The notes beneath the pieces were generated by a model that was given only the letters and a program-made list of their open reading frames with translations, was not told where the DNA came from and did not search any database. From an uncultured Paracoccaceae bacterium (lineage in GTDB: Bacteria; Pseudomonadota; Alphaproteobacteria; Rhodobacterales; Rhodobacteraceae), in NCBI GenBank assembly GCA_937900975.1, contig CALCPC010000022.1, forward strand, positions 1-5,735: a stretch of 5,735 nucleotides of DNA. Direction: 5' to 3'. The first letter of the stretch is position 1, and each line of letters begins with the position of its first letter. The position numbers and the translations under genes are program-made. Shown here piece after piece: positions 1 through 5,735 of the stretch.

Positions 1-13
1 AAACTTTGCCCAT
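1..13 (-). CDS. 5' end of an unidentified gene downstream of speA (four codons only)
   Basis: An ATG at 13-11 opens a frame reading M-G-K-V before the window ends. It is called because a strong Shine-Dalgarno sequence (AGGGAGG at 25-19) lies 5 nt upstream of the ATG, and because a same-strand gene is expected after speA. Four residues cannot identify a family. Its position behind arginine decarboxylase makes another polyamine-pathway enzyme conceivable, but that is only a guess from context. It starts 164 nt past the speA stop, so it could have its own promoter or be read through from speA. Confidence 0.45.
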
Positions 14-18
14 AGCAG

Positions 19-25
19 CCTCCCT
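19..25 (-). promoter_or_regulatory. Shine-Dalgarno of the partial downstream gene
   Basis: The minus strand reads AGGGAGG, then CTGCT, then ATG. This is a near-perfect anti-16S match with 5-nt spacing and is the main reason for placing a gene start at 13. Confidence 0.5.
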
Positions 26-96
26 AGAGCGTCTCTCGTCCAAGCGCCCAGCGCCGGACCGCAGCCGGCAAGCCCAGCCACGCCGCGCGGCGCGCA

Positions 97-121
97 CCTG
101 TCAACTGGACCCTGCCAACTG
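97..121. repeat. imperfect tandem repeat, two 11-nt copies
   Basis: CCTGTCAACTG at 97-107 is followed by CCTGCCAACTG at 111-121: 10 of 11 bases match, with a 14-nt period. It lies in the 14-177 gap between speA and the next gene. On the minus strand the first copy contains a perfect TTGACA (104-99), but no -10-like hexamer follows at 16-19 nt, so I do not call a promoter. A GC-only 12-bp palindrome (CGCCGCGCGGCG, 81-92) lies beside it. I found no stem followed by a T-run that would serve as a speA terminator. The repeat may be chance. Confidence 0.3.
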
Positions 122-1767
122 TCACCTTTGCCTTGTCGCCTCGGCTGGACACGCCCTGCCGGGTGCAGCCCGCCGCCCTACTCATAATACGTGTAACCCT
201 CGATGCTGTCGCGATAAGCGCGCATCAACCCGCGACGCTCCCCCGCCGTCAGCCGGCCATTGCTGATCGCTTCATCGACCAGTTTGCGAAAGGCCGCGAC
301 GCAGTCCGCGGGGTCGTACTCGACATAGGTCAGAACCTCCTCGATCGTGTCGCCCTCTTGCTCATGCAAAAGATCGAACCCGCCATCGCCCCGCAGCCGG
401 ATCGTGGCCACATTGGTGTCGCCGAAAAGATTGTGAAGATCGCCCAGCGTTTCTTGATAAGCGCCCACGAAAAAGACGCCAAGGTAATAGGGCCGATCCT
501 CGGGCAGCGCGTGCACTGGCAAGCTTGGGCTGACACCGTCGCCCAGGATAAAGCGGTCGACCTTGCCATCGCTGTCGCAGGTGATGTCAGAAAGGATCGC
601 GCGACGCTCGGGCATCCGGTCCAACATCTGTAGGGGCGCGATGGGATGGATCTGATCGATGGCCCAGACATCGGGCAACGACTGAAACAGCGAGAAATTG
701 CAGGAATAAATATCCGCCTCCGCCGCCAGCGCGGCGGCCACATCGCTGTCCTCGTCGCTGTCGCCGGCCAGCGTGCGGATCCGCGCCATCAGGTTCAGAT
801 AGACCCGCTCAGCCCGCGCCATCTGGCGCAGATCGATCTGGCCCCGGCGGAACAGCGCGCGCAACTCATCGCGGTAAAACGTGGCGTCGTTCCAACATTC
901 CTGCAGCCGTTTCGGCGTCACGTAACCGCCGACGGCAATCAAGTCCGACAGCGTGTGGTGATCGCCGGGCTCGGCCGCCGGCGCGGTCGGCGCGTCGTAA
1001 AGCGTGGCCTCCAGAACGTTGAACAGCAGCATCGAAGAGGTCGCCGACACCGCGCGTCCGCTTTCGGTTGTCAGAACGGGATGCGCCACACCGGCCTCGT
1101 CCATCGCATACCCCACCATCTCGACAATATTGGTGCAGTATTCCTCCAACGTGTAGTTGATGGAGTTCTCATTGGCCTTCTTCTCGCCCGTGTAATCCAC
1201 CCCCATCCCGCCGCCGAGGTCGAGATGCGAAAGCGGCGCGCCCTCGCCCGTTAGCTCGGTGAAATACCGGCACGCCTCGCTTACCGCCTTGCGGATGTCA
1301 TTGACGTCCGGCACCTGGCTGCCGAGGTGAGAGTGTTGCAGCATCAGACAGTGCAGCATGCCCTCGGCGCGCAGCCGGTCGATCACCGCGACAAGCTGGT
1401 CGGTGTTCATCCCAAAGGTCGACCGGTCGCCAGAGCTTTCGGCCCAATTGCCGCTGATCCGATGCGTCAGCTTCACCCGCACGCCCAGCATCGGCTCCAT
1501 ATCCAGTTCCCGTGCAACGGCGATGACCGTCTCGACCTCCCGCGGGCTTTCCAGCACGATGACCGTGTTAAAGCCAAGCTTGCGCGACAGCATGGCCAAT
1601 CGGATGAACTCCGCATCCTTGATGCCGTTGCAGATCACCAACGCATCCTCCGGCAAGCGGTGCGCCAGCGCGATCACCAGCTCAGGCTTTGAGCCGCATT
1701 CCAGCCCGAAACTCCAGCGCCGACCGGCCTCGACAATCCGGTCGACGACCTGCGCCTGCTGGTTGAC

Positions 1768-1770
1768 CTT
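1768..1770 (-). other. codon of the PLP-binding lysine of SpeA
   Basis: AAG in the context PIKVNQQ, codon 108. By family knowledge this lysine forms the Schiff base with pyridoxal phosphate. It lies 11 codons after the internal TAG, so any protein ending at the amber codon, or restarting at GTG 1677, lacks it. Confidence 0.75.
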
Positions 1771-1800
1771 GATCGGAAAAACCCCGCGATAGGTGCCGCG

Positions 1801-1803
1801 CTA
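1801..1803 (-). other. in-frame TAG codon inside speA
   Basis: The minus strand reads M-A-R-S-G, then TAG, then R-G-T-Y-R-G-V-F-P-I-K. Both flanks match arginine decarboxylase in one frame with no missing or extra residue. E. coli SpeA has tyrosine at the equivalent position (YGYNGDY). TAC to TAG is a single C-to-G transversion. TAG is also the normal terminator of speA itself (180-178) and of proA (2428-2426), which argues against general reassignment of amber in this genome. Confidence 0.9.
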
Positions 1804-2096
1804 GCCGCTGCGCGCCATCGCCTCTGCAAAGCCCGCGTTGATGCGGTCGATCTCATGCTCAAGATAATTGGCCACGCGCAGCAGCATCGGGACATGGACG
1901 CCACGGTCGTCGAGATCGGCCAGGATCGCCGGCAGGCTGAGGGGCGGCGCCGCCGGCCGGTCGGGATCGCACAGCGCGATATCGCCATCATCGCGAACGG
2001 CAAAGAACTTTGCGCCCCAGCGGTCGAGGCCATAAAGCGCCGAGACGCTGTCGGTGACCGAAGGGCCTAGGTCGGGCTTTTTGTCGAGCACGTCGT

Positions 2097-2103
2097 CTCC
2101 TCC
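2097..2103 (-). promoter_or_regulatory. Shine-Dalgarno of speA
   Basis: The minus strand reads GGAGGAG, then ACGAC, then GTG. The spacing is 5 nt, and this fixes the GTG at 2091 as the start. The site is fully intact, so the translation start of speA has not decayed even though its reading frame is interrupted. Confidence 0.8.
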
Positions 2104-2135
2104 GCAAATCCTCGCTTCCCGGGACTTAGGGCAGT

Positions 2136-2176
2136 TTGCGCAATCCTTGTATCCTCATCGCGATGAAATTGCGCAG
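2136..2176. repeat. palindrome cluster upstream of speA, candidate operator
   Basis: TCATCGCGATGA at 2155-2166 is a perfect 12-bp palindrome. It is flanked by TTGCGCAA at 2136-2143, itself a perfect palindrome, and TTGCGCAG at 2169-2176, a near copy in the same orientation. The two TTGCGCA copies start 33 nt apart, about three helical turns. The cluster sits 45-85 nt upstream of the speA start, where a promoter and operator would be expected. I do not recognise a known regulator site. TTGCGC also occurs elsewhere in this GC-rich window, so part of the pattern may be chance. Confidence 0.4.
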
Positions 2177-2266
2177 CCATCAGATGGGCTGTGCCAAGAG
2201 CGACACGCAATCCGACTTTGACGGCCGCGCGCGGAGGTTTTGGCGCCGGTCCCACCCAGGGCGCAC

Positions 2267-2315
2267 CGCAGGGCGTCGGGCAAGAAAAGCGCAGCGACCA
2301 AAGCAACGCCCTGCG
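2267..2315. repeat. 10-bp perfect inverted repeat with a 29-nt loop
   Basis: CGCAGGGCGT (2267-2276) and ACGCCCTGCG (2306-2315) are exact reverse complements, separated by 29 nt. The right arm overlaps one of two direct copies of GCGCAGCGA; the other copy lies in the loop. No T-run follows on either strand, so an intrinsic terminator is not supported. It could be a structured leader of the speA transcript, the tail of the proA transcript, or a protein-binding site. I cannot choose between these from one sequence. Confidence 0.45.
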
Positions 2316-2348
2316 CAGCGAGAGGTTTGCGCCGCCCCCCGCGGGCCC

Positions 2349-2391
2349 GGTTCCTAAGGGTGGCCGGCCTCACCGGACCGCCCCCAGGACC
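2349..2391 (-). repeat. 43-nt GC-rich foldable element 3' of proA
   Basis: It begins 35 nt past the proA stop. The minus strand has nested complementary segments: GGTCCT near the start with AGGAACC at the end (one bulged A), a GGG/CCC pair inside, and a CCGG/CCGG pair around a 5-nt loop. This could fold and protect or end the proBA message. No U-tract follows, so it is not a standard intrinsic terminator. At this GC content some folding is expected by chance. Confidence 0.3.
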
Positions 2392-2425
2392 GTTTCCGAG
2401 CCAAGTGACGAACCGACCGCGCGCC

Positions 2426-3694
2426 CTATGCCCGAACCGCGCCATCCCCCTCAACGAGATATTTAAAGCTGGTCAGTTGGCGCGCGCCCACCGGGCCGCG
2501 TGCATGAAGTTTGCCCGTGGCGATGCCGATCTCAGCGCCCATCCCGAACTCTCCCCCATCGGCGAATTGCGTTGAGGCATTGCGCATCAGGATCGCGCTG
2601 TCGAGATCTGCGAAAAACCGCGCGGCGGCGGCGTCATCGGCGGTCACGATCGCCTCCGTGTGGGAAGAGCCATAGCGGCGGATATGCGCGACAGCGCCCG
2701 ATACCCCGTCGACAAGCTTTGCCGCCGCGATCATGTCCAGAAACTCGGTCCCGAAATCCTCAGCCGCCGCCGGCACCGTCCCCGCAATGGCCGAAAGCGC
2801 ACCCTCCGCCCGCACCTCGACACCAGCGTTCAGCAGCGCCTCAACCGGCGCCGCGCCGTGACGCTCATAAAACGCGCGGTCGATCAGAAGACACTCCATC
2901 GCGCCGCAGATCCCGGTGCGCCGTGTCTTGGCGTTCAGCACGATCTCACAGGCCATGGCGGGATCGGCGGCGGCGTCGATATAGACATGGCAAATGCCTT
3001 CGAGATGCGCAAAGACCGGAACCCGCGCCTCGGCCTGAACCCGGCCGACCAGGCCCTTGCCACCGCGGGGCACGATGACGTCGATAAAATCGGTCATCGC
3101 CAGCATCTCGCCCACCGCCGCGCGGTCGCGGGTTGGGACAAGCTGGATCGCCGTCTCGGGCAACCCCGCGGCGCGCAGTCCGTCCTGCAGACAGGCATGA
3201 AGAACGGTGGCGGAGTGAAAGCTTTCCGACCCGCCGCGCAGGATCGCCGCGTTCCCCGATTTAAGACACAGCGCCCCAGCATCGACGGTCACATTGGGCC
3301 GGCTTTCAAAGATCACGCCAACAACGCCAAGCGGCGTCGCCACGCGCTGGATGCGAAGGCCGGAGGGCTGGGTCCAAGCCTCCAACACCGTGCCAACCGG
3401 GTCGCTCTGCGCGGCCACCGCCAAAAGACCGTCGACAATGGCGCGGATCCGGTCCGTGGTCAGGTTCAACCGGTCGAGCATCGCACCGCTCAGCCCCTTG
3501 TCCTCGGCCAAGCCCATGTCGAGCGCGTTGGCGTCCAAGATCGCCTCGCGCCGCGCCCAGACCGCCTCGGACGCCGCGATCAGGGCAGCGTGCTTACGCT
3601 CTGGCCCCGCGGTGGCCAGAAGCGCTGTGGCCTCCCGCGCCGCGGCGCCGATCCGCCGCATCTCATCCCCGATATCGATGTCTGCACCGTCCAT
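2426..3694 (-). CDS. proA: glutamate-5-semialdehyde dehydrogenase (gamma-glutamyl phosphate reductase) ProA
   Basis: ProA performs the second step of proline synthesis: NADPH-dependent reduction of gamma-glutamyl 5-phosphate to glutamate 5-semialdehyde, which cyclises to pyrroline-5-carboxylate. It is a cytosolic member of the aldehyde dehydrogenase superfamily. At 422 residues it matches the usual length. Visible landmarks are [15 protein letters not shown] (126-140), [14 protein letters not shown] (144-157), PRGGKGLV (209-216), [11 protein letters not shown] (230-240), [10 protein letters not shown] with the likely catalytic Cys263, and near the C-terminus [21 protein letters not shown] (383-403) followed by QLTSFKY. 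The ATG at 3694 has an AAGGGG ribosome binding site 6 nt upstream and lies 12 nt past the proB stop, so the two are almost certainly co-transcribed. The stop is TAG. All landmark motifs look intact. Confidence 0.96.
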   Translation of the reverse strand: MDGADIDIGDEMRRIGAAAREATALLATAGPERKHAALIAASEAVWARREAILDANALDMGLAEDKGLSGAMLDRLNLTTDRIRAIVDGLLAVAAQSDPVGTVLEAWTQPSGLRIQRVATPLGVVGVIFESRPNVTVDAGALCLKSGNAAILRGGSESFHSATVLHACLQDGLRAAGLPETAIQLVPTRDRAAVGEMLAMTDFIDVIVPRGGKGLVGRVQAEARVPVFAHLEGICHVYIDAAADPAMACEIVLNAKTRRTGICGAMECLLIDRAFYERHGAAPVEALLNAGVEVRAEGALSAIAGTVPAAAEDFGTEFLDMIAAAKLVDGVSGAVAHIRRYGSSHTEAIVTADDAAAARFFADLDSAILMRNASTQFADGGEFGMGAEIGIATGKLHARGPVGARQLTSFKYLVEGDGAVRA

Positions 3695-3700
3695 GTCGTT

Positions 3701-3706
3701 CCCCTT
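3701..3706 (-). promoter_or_regulatory. Shine-Dalgarno of proA
   Basis: AAGGGG on the minus strand, 6 nt before the proA ATG and directly abutting the proB TGA. It gives proA its own ribosome entry in addition to any coupling with proB, and it supports ATG 3694 as the start. Confidence 0.7.
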
Positions 3707-4861
3707 TCACACCGCCATATCGTCGCGATGAACCAAAGCGACGCGGCCCGGGTGGCCCAGCCGGGCCGCAATCTCGCCGGATTGGCACCCGGCGATCAGC
3801 CGCGCCTCGCCGGCATCATACCCCGCCAAGGCGCGGGCCAGAACCCGGCCCGTGGCAGCGGCGATCTCGACCGGATCGCCGCGCTGAAACGTGCCCTCGA
3901 CCCCGGTCACACCGGCCGGCAACAAGGATTTGCCGCGCGTCAGCGCACCGACAGCGCCGGCATCGATCACGATGCGGCCCCGCGGTTTCATCGCATAAAT
4001 CCAGCGCTTGCGCGCGGTCTTGGGATCGGCCTGCCCGCGGAACCAAGTGGCGCGTCCCCCCGCGGCCAACGCCGTCAGCGGGCGCAGCGCATCGCCCCGG
4101 GTGATCGCCATCGCGGCCCCGGCCTGCAGCGCGATTTCGGCCGCCAAAAGCTTGGTCCGCATCCCGCCCTTGGCGCCCTCCGTGCCCACGCCACCGGCCA
4201 TCGCTGCAATCTCATCCGTCACGCTCGTGACCTCCGGGATGTGGCGCGCGCTGGGATCGCGGCGGGGATCGGCCGTGTAAAGCCCATCGATGTCGGACAA
4301 AAGCACCAACACATCCGCCCCGGCCAGCGAGGCGACCTGCGCGGCAAGCCGATCATTGTCGCCGTAGCGGATCTCATCCGTGGCGACAGTGTCGTTTTCG
4401 TTCACAATCGGCACGGCCCCAAGCTCTAGGAGCGCGGCCAGCGTCGCGCGAGAATTCAGGTATCGCCGCCGGTTCTGGCTGTCCTCAAGCGTCACAAGAA
4501 CCTGCGCCGCCGTCAGCCCATGCGCGACCAGCGCCTCCGTATAGGCGCGGGCCAGCGCGATTTGGCCCACGGCCGCCGCCGCCTGCACCCGCTCCAACGG
4601 TTGAGCGCCAGGGGCAAGGCCGAGGACGCGGCGGCCCAGCGCGATCGAGCCTGAGGAGACCAACAAAACCTCCTGCCCCGCAGCGCGGAGCGCCGCCACA
4701 TCCTCAACCAAGCCCTGCAACCAGGCCGCGCGGAGAGATCCCGTCGCCGCGTCGACCAACAGCGCAGAGCCGATCTTTAGGACGATCCGCCGCGCACCGT
4801 GAAGCGGCGATGCAATCGCCGCCGGCGGCGCCTCGGCCGGCTCGGGCTGGTCCACGCGCAT
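3707..4861 (-). CDS. proB: glutamate 5-kinase ProB with C-terminal PUA domain
   Basis: ProB phosphorylates glutamate to gamma-glutamyl phosphate, the committed and usually proline-inhibited step of proline synthesis, and hands the labile product to ProA. Residues 25-260 are an amino-acid-kinase domain: IVLKIGS (Lys29), VSSGSIALG (68-76), [10 protein letters not shown] (136-145), [14 protein letters not shown] (151-164), YGDNDRLAA (166-174), [14 protein letters not shown] (187-200) and [12 protein letters not shown] (231-242). Residues 295-384 form a PUA domain ending in VALVHRDDM. The protein has 384 residues, slightly long because about 23 Pro/Ala/Glu-rich residues precede the first strand; E. 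coli ProB has about six there. The chosen ATG at 4861 overlaps the obgE stop as TGATG. A GTG at 4873 (388 residues, overlapping obgE by 13 nt) is the alternative. Neither has a clear ribosome binding site, which fits translational coupling to obgE. Confidence 0.95.
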   Translation of the reverse strand: MRVDQPEPAEAPPAAIASPLHGARRIVLKIGSALLVDAATGSLRAAWLQGLVEDVAALRAAGQEVLLVSSGSIALGRRVLGLAPGAQPLERVQAAAAVGQIALARAYTEALVAHGLTAAQVLVTLEDSQNRRRYLNSRATLAALLELGAVPIVNENDTVATDEIRYGDNDRLAAQVASLAGADVLVLLSDIDGLYTADPRRDPSARHIPEVTSVTDEIAAMAGGVGTEGAKGGMRTKLLAAEIALQAGAAMAITRGDALRPLTALAAGGRATWFRGQADPKTARKRWIYAMKPRGRIVIDAGAVGALTRGKSLLPAGVTGVEGTFQRGDPVEIAAATGRVLARALAGYDAGEARLIAGCQSGEIAARLGHPGRVALVHRDDMAV

Positions 4862-4863
4862 CA
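4859..4863 (-). promoter_or_regulatory. TGATG stop-start overlap coupling obgE and proB
   Basis: The obgE TGA (4863-4861) and the proB ATG (4861-4859) share one A. There is no strong Shine-Dalgarno sequence just upstream. By established knowledge this arrangement usually lets terminating ribosomes restart directly on the next gene. It favours ATG 4861 over GTG 4873 as the proB start. Confidence 0.6.
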
Positions 4864-5735
4864 GGGCGTCCACGCCCGGGCGACATCCGCCGTGGCACCG
4901 TCCTCTCGGATCAACGCCCGCAGCGCGCGCAGAACATCCCGCACGCCCGCGCCGCTGACGCCCGACATCTCGTAAACTGGGCCACCGACGGCGCCCGCCA
5001 GCGCCGTCTTCGCCGCCTTCCGCGCGGCGGGCTCCAGCGCGTCGACCTTGTTCAGCACCGTGATCCGGGGCTTGGCCGCAAGATCGCCGCCATAGGCCTC
5101 CAACTCTGCGATGATCGTCGCGTGATCGGCGGCGACATCCGCACTGGTGCCGTCGACCAAATGCAAAAGCGCGCTGCAGCGCGCAACATGGCCGAGAAAC
5201 CGGTCGCCGATCCCGCGGCCCTCATGCGCGCCGGCGATCAACCCGGGAATGTCGGCCACCACGAATTCCGCCCCATCGACACCGACAACGCCGAGATTGG
5301 GATGCAGCGTGGTAAATGGATAATCCGCGATCTTTGGGCGCGCGTTCGAGGTCGCGGCCAAAAACGTCGATTTGCCCGCATTGGGCAGACACAGAAGTCC
5401 GACATCGGCGATCAGCTTCAGCCGCAGCCACAGCGTCCGCTCCACCCCCTCTTGGCCCGGATTGGCCTTCCGCGGCGCTTGATTGGTGGCGGATTTGAAG
5501 TGCAGATTGCCCCAGCCGCCATTGCCGCCCCGGGCCACAACGACGCTGTCGCCGACCGCAATCAGGTCGGCAATCACCGTCTCCTCATCCTCCTCCAAAA
5601 CCTCCGTGCCTGCGGGGACATGCAGACCGCGGTCTGCGCCGCCCTTGCCGGTGCGCCCCAGGCCCATCCCGCCCAGCCCGGTTTTGGCGAAGAAATGCAG
5701 TTGATAGCGAAAGTCGATAAGCGTGTTCAGCCCGT
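4861..5735 (-). CDS. obgE: Obg-family GTPase ObgE/CgtA, 3' part (N-terminus beyond window)
   Basis: Obg is an essential GTPase that binds the large ribosomal subunit and links assembly to stress and cell-cycle control. The 290 residues present start at [11 protein letters not shown], so about 50 N-terminal residues lie beyond the window. First comes the rest of the glycine-rich Obg fold, including [22 protein letters not shown] and [11 protein letters not shown]. The GTPase domain follows: G1 CLPNAGKST, switch I DYPFTT, G3 DIPGLI, G4 NKVD, G5 MSGVSG. It ends soon after G5 at ARAWTP, without a long acidic tail like that of E. coli. Two consensus departures stand out: the first P-loop residue is Cys (codon TGT, 5391-5389) where the family has Gly, and G5 reads S-G where S-A is usual. 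Guanidine-binding logic is otherwise intact (GKS, DxPG, NKxD present). It is the first visible gene of the obgE-proB-proA unit; its promoter is outside. Confidence 0.94.
   Translation of the reverse strand, partial: GLNTLIDFRYQLHFFAKTGLGGMGLGRTGKGGADRGLHVPAGTEVLEEDEETVIADLIAVGDSVVVARGGNGGWGNLHFKSATNQAPRKANPGQEGVERTLWLRLKLIADVGLLCLPNAGKSTFLAATSNARPKIADYPFTTLHPNLGVVGVDGAEFVVADIPGLIAGAHEGRGIGDRFLGHVARCSALLHLVDGTSADVAADHATIIAELEAYGGDLAAKPRITVLNKVDALEPAARKAAKTALAGAVGGPVYEMSGVSGAGVRDVLRALRALIREDGATADVARAWTP

Larger units (their letters stand above)
178..2091 (-). pseudogene. speA: biosynthetic arginine decarboxylase SpeA, interrupted by an in-frame amber codon
   Basis: SpeA is a cytosolic PLP enzyme that decarboxylates arginine to agmatine, the first step towards putrescine. 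The frame runs from GTG at 2091 to TAG at 180-178: 637 codon positions, close to the E. coli enzyme (658). It aligns with the family end to end: RGTYRGVFPIKVNQQ (PLP lysine, codon 108), HSHLGSQ (253-259), GGGMGVD (293-299), ESGRA (343-347), CDSDG (505-509), VGAYQE (542-547), and a C-terminal GYTYYE matching the E. coli GYTYLE end. Codon 97 is TAG. The frame is the same on both sides, so this is a nonsense change, not a frameshift; the family has Tyr there (GYxGxY just before the PLP motif), one base from TAG. Termination would leave a 96-residue peptide. Restart at the next plausible in-frame start (GTG, 1677) would lose the PLP lysine. Unless there is readthrough or a sequence error, the gene is inactive. 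Family identity is secure; pseudogene status is inferred. Confidence 0.85.
2092..2425. other. 334-nt proA-speA intergenic region with no convincing gene
   Basis: This stretch must hold the end of the proA transcript and the start of the speA transcript. I see no good -35/-10 pair. The best -10-like hexamer on the minus strand is TACAAG near 2150, with no matching -35. I see no stem followed by a T-run on either strand, and no tRNA or named riboswitch. Short open frames cross it on both strands, but none has a recognisable protein or a ribosome binding site. It contains a 43-nt foldable element just past proA, a 10-bp inverted repeat, two copies of GCGCAGCGA (2289-2297 and 2313-2321) and a palindrome cluster at 2136-2176. 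It is unusually long compared with the tight spacing of obgE-proB-proA. Confidence 0.6.

Noticed and set aside
76..104. Sigma-70 promoter based on the TTGACA at 104-99 on the minus strand
   Set aside because: No hexamer resembling TATAAT occurs 16-19 nt downstream; the candidates are GC-rich (GTGGCT, TGGCTG).
178..1677. Reading the 3' part of speA as a complete 499-residue gene starting at GTG 1677
   Set aside because: The family sequence continues upstream in the same frame to the TAG at 1801 and beyond it to 2091. The GTG is the valine of ELVIALAH, has no convincing ribosome binding site, and lies downstream of the PLP lysine.
1801..1803. TAG as a pyrrolysine or genome-wide reassigned codon
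   Set aside because: The site is an ordinary tyrosine position in a non-methyltransferase enzyme, and TAG is used as the true stop of both proA and speA in the same window.
1801..2091. Reading the first 96 codons of speA as an independent small protein
   Set aside because: It is simply the N-terminal part of arginine decarboxylase, ending mid-domain just before the PLP motif, with homologous sequence continuing in frame after the TAG.
2186..2200. Sigma-54-like promoter (TGGCAC on the minus strand) upstream of speA
   Set aside because: The -24-like TGGCAC is present but the -12 element TTGCA is absent at the required spacing (the bases there are ATCTG).
2426..2428. Possibility that the proA TAG is also an internal amber codon
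   Set aside because: ProA ends here at the usual family length ([12 protein letters not shown] matches the position of the E. coli C-terminus), and the 23 codons after it show no family resemblance before another TAG.
2155..2454. Minus-strand open frame with a hydrophobic run (GVALVAALFLPDAL) in the proA-speA gap
   Set aside because: It starts inside proA, has no ribosome binding site, resembles no family I recognise, and the hydrophobic run is short and broken. Open frames of this size are common in such GC-rich DNA.
2660..4429. Plus-strand 589-codon open frame
   Set aside because: It is antisense to proA and proB, which are unambiguous, and its translation is Arg/Gly/His-rich low-complexity sequence typical of a shadow of a high-GC gene.

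Overview
All genes in this window lie on the minus strand, so the reading order runs from high to low coordinates. The DNA is GC-rich with strong G/C preference at third codon positions. The protein sequences (ObgE GTPase, ProB with a PUA domain, ProA with a GIC active site, biosynthetic arginine decarboxylase) read like an alphaproteobacterium. The wording of ProA and ObgE is closest to what I recall of Rhodobacterales (Rhodobacter/Roseobacter relatives). That placement is inference, not a database result.

Layout in transcription order: (1) 5735-4861, the 3' part of obgE, cut by the window edge, missing roughly the first 50 residues. (2) 4861-3707, proB, which starts at a TGATG overlap with the obgE stop. 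(3) 3694-2426, proA, 12 nt after proB, with its own ribosome binding site. These three look like one co-transcribed unit whose promoter is outside the window. (4) 2425-2092, a 334-nt gap with no convincing gene. It holds several inverted repeats, a small cluster of palindromes and the speA ribosome binding site. (5) 2091-178, speA, recognisable over its whole length but interrupted at codon 97 by an in-frame TAG. (6) 177-14, a 164-nt gap with no clear terminator or promoter. (7) 13-1, the first four codons of another gene, preceded by a strong Shine-Dalgarno sequence.

Function: ProB and ProA carry out the first two committed steps of proline synthesis from glutamate. ObgE is an essential ribosome-assembly and stress GTPase that commonly sits just upstream of proBA. 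SpeA converts arginine to agmatine, the entry to putrescine and other polyamines.

This is mainly a housekeeping region. I see no mobile element, CRISPR array, toxin or defence system and no RNA gene I can name. The observations most worth checking are the amber codon in speA, which sits where the family has tyrosine and upstream of the PLP lysine, and an ObgE whose P-loop starts with Cys instead of Gly. Each could be a real mutation or a base-calling error.
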